A stretch of 64,000 bases of DNA from Symbiodinium natans (GCA_905221605.1 CAJNDS010000890.1:1-64000), one strand, 5' to 3'; shown: positions 31,524 to 41,442, counted from the stretch's first letter. Program-made: numbers and translations. The notes: generated from the letters alone by a model not told the origin.

Positions 31524-32018
31524 GGCGCCAAGTCACACAGCAAGCCGTAGGACAGGCTGGGTTAGAAAAAGGACATCTGAAGAGCCACGATGCTGCAGGT
31601 GTTGCTTTAGGGCTTCAGGCTTGTAAGGGGTGGTTCTGTTCGAGAAGTACAAGGTTACAAGTTACAAGTTACAAGTATCCCAAATCAGGTCGTAAGCGTT
31701 TGTTCCCCAGCTGTGCCTACTCACGATCCTCCAAGCAAGGTACAGGATTTCTGCTCCCGTGTTTCCGTGTTGTAATGCCTTCTGGGTAGCTCTGAAACCC
31801 GAAAACCATCCGCCTTTGCTTCGAACAGCCCACCCTAACACCCTAAACCCTAAACCCTAAACCCCAAACCCTAAACCCCAAACCCTAAACCCTATGGGCG
31901 TTGGGATTCAAAAGGGGCACTCTGGGGACACACGGTGGGATGCTTTGGGGAGGGGAATTCAGGGATACTCTGAGCGATTCCCTGTCATTCTCTGGGGATT
32001 GGCCCTCCAGCGCCATCG

Positions 32019-32131
32019 TCATCCAGGAGCAGATGGCATGTACTGATGTTCAAAAGGTGTCTTCCCGAACCGATCCTTTCCAGCCAACAGACTCATTGCG
32101 GCAGAATTACCGCAACACAGTATGACCAAAC
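32019..32131 (-). CDS. Terminal exon of the gene upstream of the ankyrin gene
   Basis: After GGTGAAG, a - strand frame reads LVILCCGNSAAMSLLAGKDR then FGKTPFEHQYMPSAPG and a TGA. It ends about 500 bp before the ankyrin ATG, in the same direction, fitting one-way gene order. The + strand is also open here but has no matching exon ends. Product not recognised. Confidence 0.45.
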
Positions 32132-32394
32132 CTTCACCAAGCCTCCCACCAACCATCACCCCTCTCCATACCCCACACCGCACTGTCCACAAATTCCCTT
32201 GCTCCCACCAGCCCGGCGTTGCCCCGGATTTTCAGGAAGGCTTTCTCCTCAAGGGATTATTACAGGGTTCTTAAGGAGGGGGGTTCATGATCATGGGGGG
32301 TAGGTACCTAGGGAAACTTAGGGAAGCTTGGGGAGCCTTAGGGAGTAGTGGGGAGTATAAGGGAACCTTGGGTTACAGACCCCCTTGAACCCCC

Positions 32395-32484
32395 CTAGTT
32401 CCGGAACTCCCTGGTTGAGAAGAATGAGTGGTTTTCTTGAACAACCAGGTTGTGTGGGTCCTTTCGGCGCGCCCTTAGGCGAAT
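32395..32484 (-). CDS. Exon after a strong polypyrimidine acceptor
   Basis: A TACTCTCTGTGTAG acceptor is followed by two open frames. One is 29 codons to a TAG (IRLRARRKDPHNLVVQENHS then FFSTREFRN). The other (SPKGAPKGPTQPGCSRKPLI then LLNQGVPEL) fits the phase left by the exon at 32650. The frame is unresolved; the exon boundary itself is convincing. Confidence 0.45.
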   Translation of the reverse strand: MRLRARRKDPHNLVVQENHSFFSTREFRN

Positions 32485-32649
32485 CTACACAGAGAGTATA
32501 TAACCGTTATCAGAACGCATTCACACCACACCCGCAACACAACGCCAGACCTGCCATTGCAACTGCCACCCCCCCCCCCTCCGCGCCCCCAACCCCACCC
32601 CTTCCCTACATTTCCCTCTTCCCCGAAAGAGCTAAGCCCTCAAACCTGA

Positions 32650-32719
32650 AGCAACGCCAAGGTGGCCTTGCGGCATTTCCGTCGGAGAGCCTTGGCGGAC
32701 GGAACGGCGGAAGGTCATG
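32650..32719 (-). CDS. Possible first exon
   Basis: ATG followed by TFRRSVRQGSPTEMPQGHLG, ending at G|GTTTGAGG in phase 1. Boundaries are approximate. It lies just downstream (in the sense direction) of a heptamer array and may start the gene whose later exons are at 32395-32484 and 32019-32131. Confidence 0.35.
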
Positions 32720-33087
32720 TTAAAGGGAGGGAGGGTTTGAGGGTTTGAGGGTTTAGGGTTTAGGGTTCCCGCATGGAATTTCATGGCAAGAGCCACACCG
32801 CCACCTGCCAACATGCAAGCGCATGGAGCTCAGAAGCAAAATCAACCCGAAGAGTGCTCTTGTTGTTTGTAACTGCCATCCACAGATTGCGACAGTGGAC
32901 TCATTCCAACCTTAAGTATGCGGATCTTTTGAGATCCGAAGCAACAGCAAGCAAGCTCACCCTAAACCCTAAACCCCTCTAAACCCACCTAAACCCTAAA
33001 CCCTAAACCCTAAACCCCAAACCCTAAACCCTAGTTCAACCAACAATATATGCTCCGATCATCCCCTACAGCACAGTGTTCGTATAT

Positions 33088-33212
33088 CTACTAATTGCTT
33101 AAGAACACCCAAAAAACAAAAAAACATGTTCTTCCTTACTAAGGGCAATATAGGGACTATTATGTTTTTATGTTTTTTAAATATTTTTTGAGGGTTCTTA
33201 AGCAAATACTAG
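33088..33212. mobile_element. Inverted-repeat element family A, copy 3
   Basis: CTACTAATTGCTTAAGAAC on the left and the inverted GGGTTCTTAAGCAAATACTAG on the right; 125 bp, with TTCCTTACTAAGGGCAATAT in the core. ATAT flanks both ends. Confidence 0.75.
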
Positions 33213-33214
33213 AT

Positions 33215-33430
33215 ATTGGGATGTTCGCCCATATACGAACAGCTCCTTAGCAGGGATTATAGTTCTTGGGATGTTTAGGGTTTAGGGGTTTAAGATGATC
33301 CCTCTCATACGAACAGCCCTTAATAGGGGCTAAAATAGGAGGTACTATGCTCCCTGTTAAGGACTGTTAGTATGGGGTACTATGACCCCTACTATGGACT
33401 GCTAGTCCCTTCGTAGGTAACTACGCCTTG
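33215..33430. mobile_element. Inverted-repeat element family C, rearranged copy
   Basis: TTGGGATGTTCGCCC followed by several half-units (TACGAACAGCTCC, GGACTGTTAGTATGGGG, GGACTGCTAGTCCC). Multiple partial copies are nested and no single pair of ends is clear. Confidence 0.55.
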
Positions 33431-33569
33431 TAATTCGTAGGTATTTACACATAACAACTGTAGCTTAAACAGAGTCCCAGGTAAGGATACTCTGCCGCAA
33501 TCTTCTGCCTTTCGACTCTGCGCGAATTGTTTTTTGGGGGAGTGGCGCTTCTGGGGATGCTCGTCCGGG

Positions 33570-33697
33570 GGTGTTTAGGGTTTAGGGTTTTTAGGGTTTA
33601 GGGTTTAGGCTTTAGGGTTTAGGGGTTAGGGTTTAGGGTTTAGGGTTTAGGGTTTAGGGTTTAGGGTTTAGGGTTTAGGGTTAGGGTTAGGGTTAGG
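33570..33697. repeat. TTTAGGG array with a GGGTTA tail
   Basis: TTTAGGG units end in three TTAGGG hexamers (about 33681-33697), a small block of the shorter unit. Confidence 0.9.
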
Positions 33698-33856
33698 CTC
33701 CACTCATACTCGGCGGAAATGCGGGGGCGCCACTGGGGGGGGGGGGGGGGGCACTACAAGGATCCTCGGTACCTTTTTTTGCAGGCTTCTCTGAATACGT
33801 CTTTCAAAAAAAGGCTACGAAGTGGGGACGAGCGCTAAGTCATGGAAGGGGGCCCT

Positions 33857-34042
33857 TCAGTTTTCGCAGGTTCCCTTAAAAGGCCCGAAGCTAAGAAAAG
33901 AACAGTGCCGCACAAGCCTCCAACTGGCGTGAAGGACGGGCTTCATATGAGGTAGGGTGTATGTTACGGAGACCGAAAAAGCACAGTCACCAATATTATA
34001 TTGAGAAGGAACCCTAAAAGCACTCAGCCATAACAGTAACAC
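33857..34042 (-). CDS. Exon with stop codon, unknown product
   Basis: A - strand frame of 61 codons to TGA includes VPSQYNIGDCAFSVSVTYTL and HASWRLVRHCSFLSFGPFKG. Composition is mixed and not repeat-derived. The 5' boundary is not fixed. Confidence 0.4.
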   Translation of the reverse strand: MLLLWLSAFRVPSQYNIGDCAFSVSVTYTLPHMKPVLHASWRLVRHCSFLSFGPFKGTCEN

Positions 34043-34320
34043 AAACCATGTTTCATATTCCTGTGCACATCGGAGACAAAGTCGTTTGCATTTTCAGTTT
34101 CTGGATTCTCCTAATACTATGGCCTTTACTAGGCAGACTCTGCACTTGTAAGCAAATTGTGCTTTTCTAGGCTTTTGGGCGTTTCTATTCAAAGTGTGCT
34201 TTGCTATAGTACTTCAGTAGTATGTAGTTCGCATGTACGAACTGTTTTCCAAGCAGAATATAGCTAGTCGGCTTCCCCGCTTGCAAAGATGGCAAGAACA
34301 CAGCAGGCCGATTTCACCCC

Positions 34321-34465
34321 CAAACCGTAAACCCTAAACAGTAAACCTTAAACCCTAAACCCTAAACACTAAACCGTAAACCCTAAACCCTAAACCCTAA
34401 ACCCTAAACCCTAAACCCTAAACCCTAAACCCTAAACCCTAAACCCTAAACCCTAAACCCTGAAC
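34321..34465. repeat. CCCTAAA array with CCGTAAA variants
   Basis: About 20 units; the first few are variant (CAGTAAA, CCTTAAA), the rest perfect. Confidence 0.95.
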
Positions 34466-34504
34466 AGAACTTGGAACATCCCATGAACCACTGCCAGCCA
34501 TCAG

Positions 34505-34670
34505 CTACTGGGCCCTTTTGCTACGCTTCTCGAGACAGCGCGCGCACCTCAAGCCTCTGAACACCGACAGCTCCATACGCCAAACTTGGGATGCTCCCGC
34601 ATACCCTAAGGCTCCAAATAGCCAAAGTCGGTATGATTTACTGACTTTAGTCCCCAATGTACGTCTTATT
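34505..34670 (-). CDS. Exon with stop codon, unknown product
   Basis: A long - strand open stretch ends with TAG at 34507-34505. It reads LGTKVSKSYRLWLFGALGYA, GASQVWRMELSVFRGL, then ARCLEKRSKRAQ. It has no ATG near its 5' end and runs into a dispersed repeat at 34670, so the acceptor lies within about 34560-34670. Confidence 0.45.
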
Positions 34671-34925
34671 CCCCACCTTCGGTGTGGGGTTGTTAGATTT
34701 TAAGCTCAACTCTTCTCCTCGCCCGGACTCCTAGAGACTCCCTGGAGTGCCCAACCCCAGAAATCCCTGAAGAGACTCCCTCAATTGCCCAACCCAGAGA
34801 CTCCTGGAGTGCCCTGCCCAACCCCAGAGTTTTTTTGGAGTGCCCAGTCTCCCTGGAGTGCCCAAACCCAGAGTCTCCCTTGGAGAGACCCCAGAGTCTC
34901 CCTGGAGTGCCCAACCCCAATTCCA
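34670..34925. repeat. Dispersed repeat, + copy, with GGAGTGCCC tandem units
   Basis: Starts ATTCCCCACCTTCGGTGTGG, then TTGTTAGATTTTAAGCTCAA, then several units of CCAGAGTCTCCCTGGAGTGC. The same order occurs inverted at 47785-48000. Confidence 0.75.
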
Positions 34926-35051
34926 AGCAAAACTAAGAAGGCGGATGTGAATCAATGTGTCTTTGTTTGAACATCTTACTTGCGCTCTTTCCTGTTGACG
35001 AGGAGAGCAAGGTGGGGGATGTTCGAAGTAAAATAACTTATGTACTTGGAG

Positions 35052-35305
35052 CCCTAGGGTTATTATGCTAGCAATCCTTAATAGGGATTCTAGTACCCCC
35101 TATTATAATCATCCCTGCGGATTCCCCTTATACCTTATACTAACAGTCCTCAATAGGGATTCTAGTACACCCCCTACTACAATAATCCCTATTAGGAACT
35201 GCTAGTAGAAGGGGGCACGGGGGCACAGTCCTGAATCGGGATTCTAGTACCCCCTGTGATACTAGTACTCCCTATTAAGGACTGCTAGCATAGGGGGAAC
35301 ATCCC
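35052..35305. mobile_element. Inverted-repeat element family C, nested copy
   Basis: Several half-units (GCTAGCAATCCTTAATAGGG, ACTAACAGTCCTCAATAGGG, GTCCTGAATCGGGATTCTAG) end in CATAGGGGGAACATCCC. It looks like tandem or nested insertion of family C hairpins. Confidence 0.65.
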
Positions 35306-35309
35306 TAAA

Positions 35310-35580
35310 CCCTAAACCCTAAACCCTAAACCCTAAACCCTAACCCCTAAACCCTAAACCCTAAACCCAACACCAAGCGCCCCACTTTCAGGTGGAGCCG
35401 TTGAGAGATCCTCTTCGGGGCTCGCCGTGGAGCCTGGTCCAGATTTTCTTGAGTTTGGGGTTTAGGGGTTTAAGGGTTTAAGGGTTTAGGGGTTTAGGGT
35501 TTAGGGGTTTAGGGTTTAGGGGTTTAGGGTTTAGGGTTTCGGGTTTAGGGGTTTAGGTTTTAGGGTTTAGGGTCTAGGGT
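35310..35580. repeat. Heptamer arrays flanking an exon
   Basis: A CCCTAAA array (35310-35368) and a TTTAGGG array (35457-35580) sit on either side of the exon 35374-35447 and point toward it. Confidence 0.9.
35374..35447 (-). CDS. Basic exon, paralogue of 37812-37872
   Basis: After ACTCAAG, 24 codons read NLDQAPRRAPKRISQRLHLK then VGRL, ending at GTGTTGGG in phase 0. The core APRRAPKRIS aligns with APSRAKKRIS in the exon at 37812-37872, with substitutions mostly keeping charge. Product unknown. Confidence 0.5.
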
Positions 35581-35959
35581 TTCTTGATTTGCAATTGGCA
35601 ACACGCACCCTCAAGGGACTAGAGGACGGACCCTTCTAGGGGCCTTAGGGGTTATTTAGGGATTACTCGGGGGGCTACTTAGGTATATAGGGACCTATAA
35701 AGCAAACAACTTGTGCATACTCGCCTTGGTTCGCCAAACCGGATGAACAAGCGTTTCGGATTTCGTTACGCTATTAGTGTTTCCTTCTGACCAAGCGACC
35801 CGCAAACAGTGAGTGAGCTTGGATCCAGGTTGCCTTTAGGAGGACGGGGCATAAGCTTGTGTCCTGACCGGCGTAGCTGGCGTTCAACCCTAAATACCTA
35901 CGACACAGTTCTCTCGAAACAACAATCAGAATGTGCATACATATTCATAGATATGTACA

Positions 35960-37080
35960 CACACATGTATATATACATATATATATATATATCTGTATAG
36001 TTATACATTCTTCATGTAGTTACGTAGTTATACTTACATACATACTTATACGCACGCACACACTCACGTATTTGTACATATATACACACAGATGAAAGAT
36101 GTTGTAATATGATGCAGAATGCACATTAACAAGGATTTTGTATTTGGTTGGGTTATGCTATCTTACAGTATTCTCAGTATGCTTCTGCTGTATCTTCAAA
36201 GTAGCTTCAAGCAAGAACAGACATTGTATTCTACAAATAAAACTCGCGCTTATAAGGCCTGCTCATAGTATATCAAATCAAGTACATTATAATTTTCTGT
36301 GCTCTATACACTCTTTGTAGTATGGAATTTTTAAAGTGCATAATTATGAACAATATTTGATATCATTTATAATATCTGTAGAACAAGCATTTTCCAAAGA
36401 AAATACACGATGATAAACAATAGTTTACATGTTATGCATTCTATGTTACATGTCATGTATAATACCTTATGCAATTTAAGTGTACATTTTCCCAATATAT
36501 CGTATGTTGTATGTTGTATATCATATATTACATGCAAGATGCTACAAGTCATATGTGATACTGTAATTACTCTAAAATACATGACTTTGCATGTAAAATA
36601 CAATAAACTATTTGTGCTACTGTAAATACTCTAAGCTATATAATTCATTTTGCATACGGTGGCGTTTAAGACTATATATATATATATATGTATATATACA
36701 CATCAACAAATCAGTTGTATTCCTTCTTCCTCGAAGATGATACAGTTTGATATACTATGTGATTCATTTTAAAAACTGTAACCTCTCTACATATACATGT
36801 ATGAATATACACATACCTATACACAACCACATGCATACGTAAATCTACATCTGCATCTACATCAAAGCATGTACTGTGTTTTTGTTAAGCAGCATACTTT
36901 TACATTCTGTATGCTACATCTACGCTTATTTGTATATACACATGCTTAGACACAAGCCTCTTCAGCTAAATCTTGTGCTTAGATGTGCGCAGAAACGCAA
37001 GCGTCCAAGGCAACTGAGATTTAGGGCTGAGATCGGTGTCAGAGGTCTTGAACCCTTCTTAGTTGGTCCTAGCTCCTAAG
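35960..37080. other. AT-rich stretch with microsatellites
   Basis: (ATAC)/(AT) microsatellites near 35960-35995 and 36675-36705, many ACATGT/GTATAC-like words, no heptamers and no convincing exon on either strand. Confidence 0.6.
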
Positions 37081-37198
37081 TCCGAACTATGCTGATCACA
37101 AGTCGCAACCATTCCCTTCCACTCCTGGTCGATCAACTTGCACAACCAGCCCGTAAGACACGTGATGGACGGTCCACCATCCCTGGGATTATTGAGCA

Positions 37199-37456
37199 CT
37201 ATCGACTATCGCCAAGCCCTCCAGCACGGCAAGATGGTTCGCCGCCCCCAGCAGCAGTGATGATTGTAGAGCTCGTGGGCGACTGGGGCAGCGAATTCTT
37301 CGTCGCAGCCAATAGCGGGGGGGTGGGGGGGTGCGGGCGGGGGGTGGTCGGACGGCTCACGCGCATCTGCTGCGCCAGCTTAGGGTTTATAGGGCTTAGG
37401 TTTGAAGTTGAGGGGGGGCTGAAAGCACTTCTCCTCGAGGGCCTTGGTGCTGGCAC
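37199..37456 (-). CDS. Coding-like block, Pro/Ser/Thr-rich
   Basis: A - strand frame contains KLAQQMRVSRPTTPRPHPPT and NSLPQSPTSSTIITAAGGGE to a stop. A GTGAGC donor after LAQQMR is possible. The + strand is also open (37089-37484), so the strand is not certain. Confidence 0.3.
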   Translation of the reverse strand: MPAPRPSRRSAFSPPSTSNLSPINPKLAQQMRVSRPTTPRPHPPTPPLLAATKNSLPQSPTSSTIITAAGGGEPSCRAGGLGDSR

Positions 37457-37677
37457 ACGTGTGCAGCAGGGCTTGAGATCCTAAACCCTAAGCCCTAAAC
37501 CCTGAACCCTGAGCCCTGAACCCTAAACCTAATTCATCAGAGAGTGCGGGGCTTAGCGGCTTAGGCTGATGGGGGTTGAGGACTCACATCTTGGAAGGCA
37601 AGGTGGCAGCAGACCCCTCCCCGTGCCACTGCGAAAGCACGCTTGAATACGCAATGAAAACCCAAACCCCAAACCCC

Positions 37678-37772
37678 AAAGGTTTAGGGTTTAGGGTTTA
37701 GGGTTTAGGGTTTAGGGTTTAGGGTTTAGGGTTTAGGGTTTAGGGTTTAGGGTTTAGGGTTTAGGGTTTAGG
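37678..37772. repeat. TTTAGGG array
   Basis: About 13 perfect units, flanked on both sides by CCCCAAA units in the other orientation, giving a head-to-head junction. Confidence 0.95.
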
Positions 37773-37811
37773 GCAAACCCCAAACCCCCAAACCCGAAAT
37801 AACCCAGCTAC

Positions 37812-37872
37812 CAGGTGCCCCCGCCTTCGGGCACAGCTGTCGAGAGATCCTCTTCTTGGCCCTTGAAGGCGC
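37812..37872 (-). CDS. Basic exon, paralogue of 35374-35447
   Basis: Between a CTCCTGCAG acceptor and a GTAGCT donor, 20 codons read APSRAKKRISRQLCPKAGAP, phase 0 in and 1 out. Conservation with the exon at 35.4 kb supports the frame on the - strand. Confidence 0.5.
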
Positions 37873-37921
37873 CTGCAGGAGTTGCTTCGGCTGGGGGGGG
37901 GGGGGCTAAACAATGACATTT

Positions 37922-38040
37922 TACAGTAAACCCTAAAAAGTTGGAACATTCTTCTCCCTATACCCCAAAAAGGTATACTGAAGGGAATCCCAGCTCTAAT
38001 CATCCTTAAACCATGTTCCAACTTTCTGGAGTTTACTGTA
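37922..38040. mobile_element. Inverted-repeat element family E
   Basis: TACAGTAAACCCTAAAAAGT on the left and the inverted ...ACTTTCTGGAGTTTACTGTA on the right; 119 bp. It lies just downstream of the stop codon at 38049, so it may be in the 3' untranslated or intergenic region. Confidence 0.75.
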
Positions 38041-38048
38041 TGTTTTTA

Positions 38049-39139
38049 TCAGGATGAAAGGAAGGGAATAGGGGCAGTAGAACAAAACCTCTGTTCAAAC
38101 CTACCCCTCACACAGCCCAAACTCCAACTGCGCTCTCTCAGGATAAGTTGCTTGTCTCCGCGGCCAGTTTCCACTACACAAGTGTTTTTTTCGCAGAGCG
38201 GGCTCCCCAAACCCTAAACCGTGAGAGGTTGGGATGTTCCCCCTTATACTAACAGTCCGAAATAGGCATTCTGGTACCCCCCCATTTTTATCCCTGTTCA
38301 GGACTGTTAGTAAAAGGGGGGAACATCCCAACGACCCCTAAACCCTAAACCCTGAACCCTGCACCGTGAACCCTAAACCCTAAACCCTAAACCCCAAACC
38401 CTAAACCCTAAACCCTAAAGCCCTAAACCCTAAACCCACTTCTTTTGGGCGATGTGAGGTTGCAGCTTCCAGGGTGCCCCCAGCCTTCCTGGCGCGAGCG
38501 GGCTGCTGAGGAGAGCGCCTCCACATCTAGCAGCCAAGCCTGAGAGCGGTTTAGGGTTTAGGGTTCAGGGTTTAGGGTTGAGGGTTTAGGGTTTAGGGTT
38601 CAGGATTAGGGTTTAGGGTTTAGGGTTTAGGGTTTAGGGTTTGGGGTTTAGGGTTTAGGGTTTAGGGTTTAGGGCTCCTACTCCCAACCCCACACGCCCG
38701 GAGAACTGAAAGTCGCAACCCATCTGTTCCAAGTGGAGACTAAACCCTAAACCCTAAACCCTAAACCCTGAACCCTAAACCCTAAACCCTAAACCCTAGA
38801 CACCGGTTCCTTGAACTGCGTCTGCGTTCGAAGCAGTATTCAGCTGCCACCATTGGAGCCAAACCCCTAGGCTGCATACCCCACCAACCCGCAAGCGCCT
38901 AAACCCTAAACCAGAAAAGCCTGAACGCTAACACCCTAAACCCTAAACCCTAAACCCTAAACCCTAAACCCTAAACCCTAAACCCTAAACCCTAAACCCT
39001 AAACCCTAAACCCCCCAACCCCTAAACCCTAAACCCCTCAAAACCACAGCCGGTGGCGGCCTTTCGGTGGCCCATCTGTTCCCGGTACTCTCTGGCTTCT
39101 TCATCCTTCAAGCCGTCCTTCGCCCAGTTCCCAGACGAC
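38049..39139 (-). CDS. 3' part of an unknown gene, 5 exons
   Basis: Exons 39045-39139, 38804-38866, 38696-38739, 38436-38539 and 38049-38202 (TGA) join with all phases matching and GT-AG at each intron, giving about 150 residues. Phrases in order: NWAKDGLKDEEAREYREQMG; VWLQWWQLNTASNADAVQGT; STWNRWVATFSSPG; AWLLDVEALSSAARSRQEGW; PLCEKNTCVVETGRGDKQLI. The acceptor of exon 38696-38739 and the donor of exon 38436-38539 are made by heptamer repeats (TTTAG and GTTTAGGG). Intron 38203-38435 also carries a family C element. No family recognised. Further 5' exons may be at 39247-39322 (VLFSKCSAAQPSVYKEHQ) and about 39380-39424 (LLESHGLEKPGLRG). Confidence 0.65.
38228..38332. mobile_element. Inverted-repeat element family C, best copy (intronic)
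   Basis: GTTGGGATGTTCCCCCTTAT at the left is matched by the inverted ...AAAAGGGGGGAACATCCCAAC at the right, and ACTAACAGTCC by GGACTGTTAGT. The 105-bp element is nearly one hairpin. It sits inside intron 38203-38435. Confidence 0.85.
38336..38435. repeat. Intronic CCCTAAA array giving a splice donor
   Basis: The sense-strand intron starts GTTTAGGGTTTAGGG directly after exon 38436-38539; choosing this donor is what keeps the frame open through the last exon. Confidence 0.9.
38930..39035. repeat. Intronic CCCTAAA array
   Basis: About 12 units in intron 38867-39044. Confidence 0.95.
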
Positions 39140-39539
39140 CTGAGGTTTAGGGTTTAGGGTTAGGGTTTAGGGTTCAGGGTTTAGAGTTTAGGGGTTAGGG
39201 TTTAGGGTCTAGGGTCTAGGGTTTAAGAGTTGTGTCGAGGGTTTAGGGTTTAGCGACACTTGGTGCTCTTTGTATACAGAGGGCTGTGCTGCGCTGCACT
39301 TCGAAAACAGGACCTGGTTATAGTAATAAAATATGCTTGCATTCTGCACACTGAACCCTAGACGCTAAACCCTAAAACGCCCCTTAGTCCAGGTTTTTCC
39401 AGCCCGTGACTTTCCAGCAGACCCTAGACCCTAAACCCTAAACCCTAAACCCTAAACCCTAAACCCTAGACCGGGTGGAAGCCTGGCAAGGTAGGGTGAA
39501 AGATAAGGCTGTGGATTCTCGCATATCCAAGGGAAAAGG

Positions 39540-39700
39540 GGGGGGGGGGGTGTATGTATGTATGTATGTACGTACGTACGTACGTATGTGTATACATATA
39601 TGTATATATACACTTGTAATACTTATTCGTTTACTTATTTACATACTTTACTATACCTATACATACGTATATATATATATGTATATATGTATGTATATGG
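39540..39700. repeat. Poly-G, (TATG/TACG)n and (AT)n tract
   Basis: A G-run followed by tetranucleotide and AT repeats. Confidence 0.9.
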
Positions 39701-39770
39701 TTTAGGATTTAGGATTTAGGGTTTAGTGTTTGGGGTTTAGGGTTTAGTGTGATGCATGCCGAGCTCCCGG

Positions 39771-39838
39771 GCCGTCTTCGCTTCTTGTACGAGCGATGCG
39801 TCTTCTGCTCGAGGTACAGCTTGTCCGGCAAGATCTGC
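39771..39838 (-). CDS. Probable exon, unknown product
   Basis: After a CCACTCCCCGCAG acceptor, two good frames run: LAGQAVPRAEDASLVQEAKT then AREL (to a GC donor), or ILPDKLYLEQKTHRSYKKRR. The first fits a GC splice donor like those in the better models. Confidence 0.4.
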
Positions 39839-40000
39839 GGGGAGTGGTAGGGTTTAGGGTTTGGGGTTTAGGGTTTAGGGTTTAGGGTTGAGGGTTGATG
39901 GTTTAGGCTTGATTTAGGGCTTAGGCTGCAAGGGTGTTGCTTTGGGGCTTCAGCGTCTCAGGGCTTCAGGGTTGAAAGGGTTTGTGGGCTGCACTGCAGT

Positions 40001-40300
40001 CTAGCAGAGCAGCTGCACACCACCAGCACGATAACACGCAAGCGCGTGGCCGTTGACACGCAAAACCGTTTCGTTGACAGCACCCCGGCCACGATCCCGA
40101 TCACCACCTAACCTAAGTGTCACACCCTCAGCCCCCAAACCCTAAACCCCTAAACCCCTCATCCCCTAAACCCCTAAGCCCCTAACCCTTCAATCCTAAG
40201 CGCAGCACCCGTAAAGTCGGGTGCCCTCCAGGCACGCTTTCCCAAACAGTCGCAAGGCACACAGCTGTCAAGGGTGGTCATTTTGCCATCTTGCAGCACC
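40001..40300 (-). CDS. 3' end of an unknown gene (2 exons)
   Basis: Exon 40209-40300 (VLQDGKMTTLDSCVPCDCLG then KRAWRAPDFT) joins by phase 1/2 to terminal exon 40001-40107 (GDRDRGRGAVNETVLRVNGH then ALACYRAGGVQLLC, TAG). Acceptors are GTTCAG and GGTTAG; the first exon's donor is GT. The VLQDG...C pattern loosely recalls Hint/intein-type modules but is too short to assign. Exons upstream (40403-40438, 40653-40691, 40807-40901) are likely the same gene, though one join did not fit in phase. Confidence 0.5.
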
Positions 40301-40652
40301 CTGAACCCTAAACCCTAAACTTAACCCCATAAAGGGTTTAGGGATTAGGGATTAGGGTTTAGGGTTTAGGGGGTTCATGGGTGTTTGGACTAAGCTCCAA
40401 ACCTGTAAAACCTCAACATGCTTCTGGGCTACGACCGTCTTGAAGAAAACTAAGGGGCACTGCAGCATGCGTAGAGAGATTCGGCGTGCAGGGGGGGGGG
40501 GGGATCCTAGGGTGCTGGGTGTAGTGTAGTTCGGGGTTGAGGCTTGGATTTCGGGAATATATGGGGCTAGGGTTTCGAAACTCTAAACCCTAAACCCCAA
40601 ACCCCTAACCCCAAACACCTAACACAAAACCCTAAACCCTAAACCCCCAAAC

Positions 40653-40901
40653 CCTGAAAGGTCGAGCCTGCTCGAGGTTGCATTCGGGGACCTGTCATCA
40701 GAACTGGTCACTGGTAGGACATGGCAGGGGTTTAGGGTTCAGGGTTCAGGGTTTGGGGTTTAGGGTTTAGGGTCAACAACTTAAGGTTCAGGAACTTCGG
40801 ATGAACGTCGTTGGGCCCTTTTGGGGGAGAAGTCTTCCAGAGCTTCATGCGAGCGTCCAAAAAAGGGTGGGGCCCTTTGCTAGGAACGCCGATTTCGGGC
40901 C
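40653..40901 (-). CDS. Two joined exons, unknown product
   Basis: Exon 40807-40901 (PEIGVPSKGPHPFLDARMKL then WKTSPPKGPND) joins in phase 0 to exon 40653-40691 (VPECNLEQARPFR), whose donor is GTTTGGGG in heptamer-like sequence. A further candidate exon, 40403-40438 (TVVAQKHVEVLQ), follows in phase 0. Confidence 0.5.
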
Positions 40902-41168
40902 CTGCCATGGTTTTTAGGGTCTAGGGTTTAGGGCTTAGGGTTTAGATTCTGCTTGCAGAGCCGCCTATCCAAAAAAAAAAAACCTATAAAACCCCCCCGA
41001 TTCAGCCCTGGCCCTTTGACGCTGAGGCACCAAGCCCAGCAACCCAACTAAGCTCCCAAAACCCTGAAGCACCACAACTCAGTTTGCGGCTTTTGGCTTT
41101 AGGGTTTAGGGTGATGGGTGGGGGTGATGGTTTCAGGAGGGGGTGTAGGGGGCGACCAGACAACTCAC

Positions 41169-41262
41169 AACCACTTGCAAAGCCTTGTCGGCATTGCTGC
41201 GTTTCTGTTGCCGGGTTGCGGCTTTCGGGTGTAGGTTCGTTGCAAGAAGTTGAACCGAAACC
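41169..41262 (-). CDS. Exon opened by a heptamer acceptor
   Basis: The acceptor is the TTTAG of a heptamer array; the donor is GTGAGT. The 31 codons read VSVQLLATNLHPKAATRQQK then RSNADKALQVV, one leading base in, phase 0 out. Lysine/arginine/glutamine-rich and helical in character; unknown product. Confidence 0.5.
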
Positions 41263-41375
41263 CTAAACCCTAAACCCTAAACCTCAAAGCATCATGCATC
41301 CCTCTCAAGCCCAAAGCTCTCAACCTTGCCCGACTCCGCCCCGCAAATGACAGGATGCAACATTTTTTTTGGGTT

Positions 41376-41442
41376 TAGGGTTTAGGGTTTAGGGTTTAGG
41401 GTTTAGGGTTTAGGGTTTAGGGTTTAGGGTTTAGGGTTTAGG
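41376..41442. repeat. TTTAGGG array
   Basis: About nine perfect units. Confidence 0.95.

Noticed and set aside
33785-33869. Plus-strand exon candidate after TTTTTTTGCAG
   Set aside because: The - strand also offers an exon here (33773-33834, SLFLKDVFREACKK, with GTACCG donor); given one-way gene order I could not support either enough to list.
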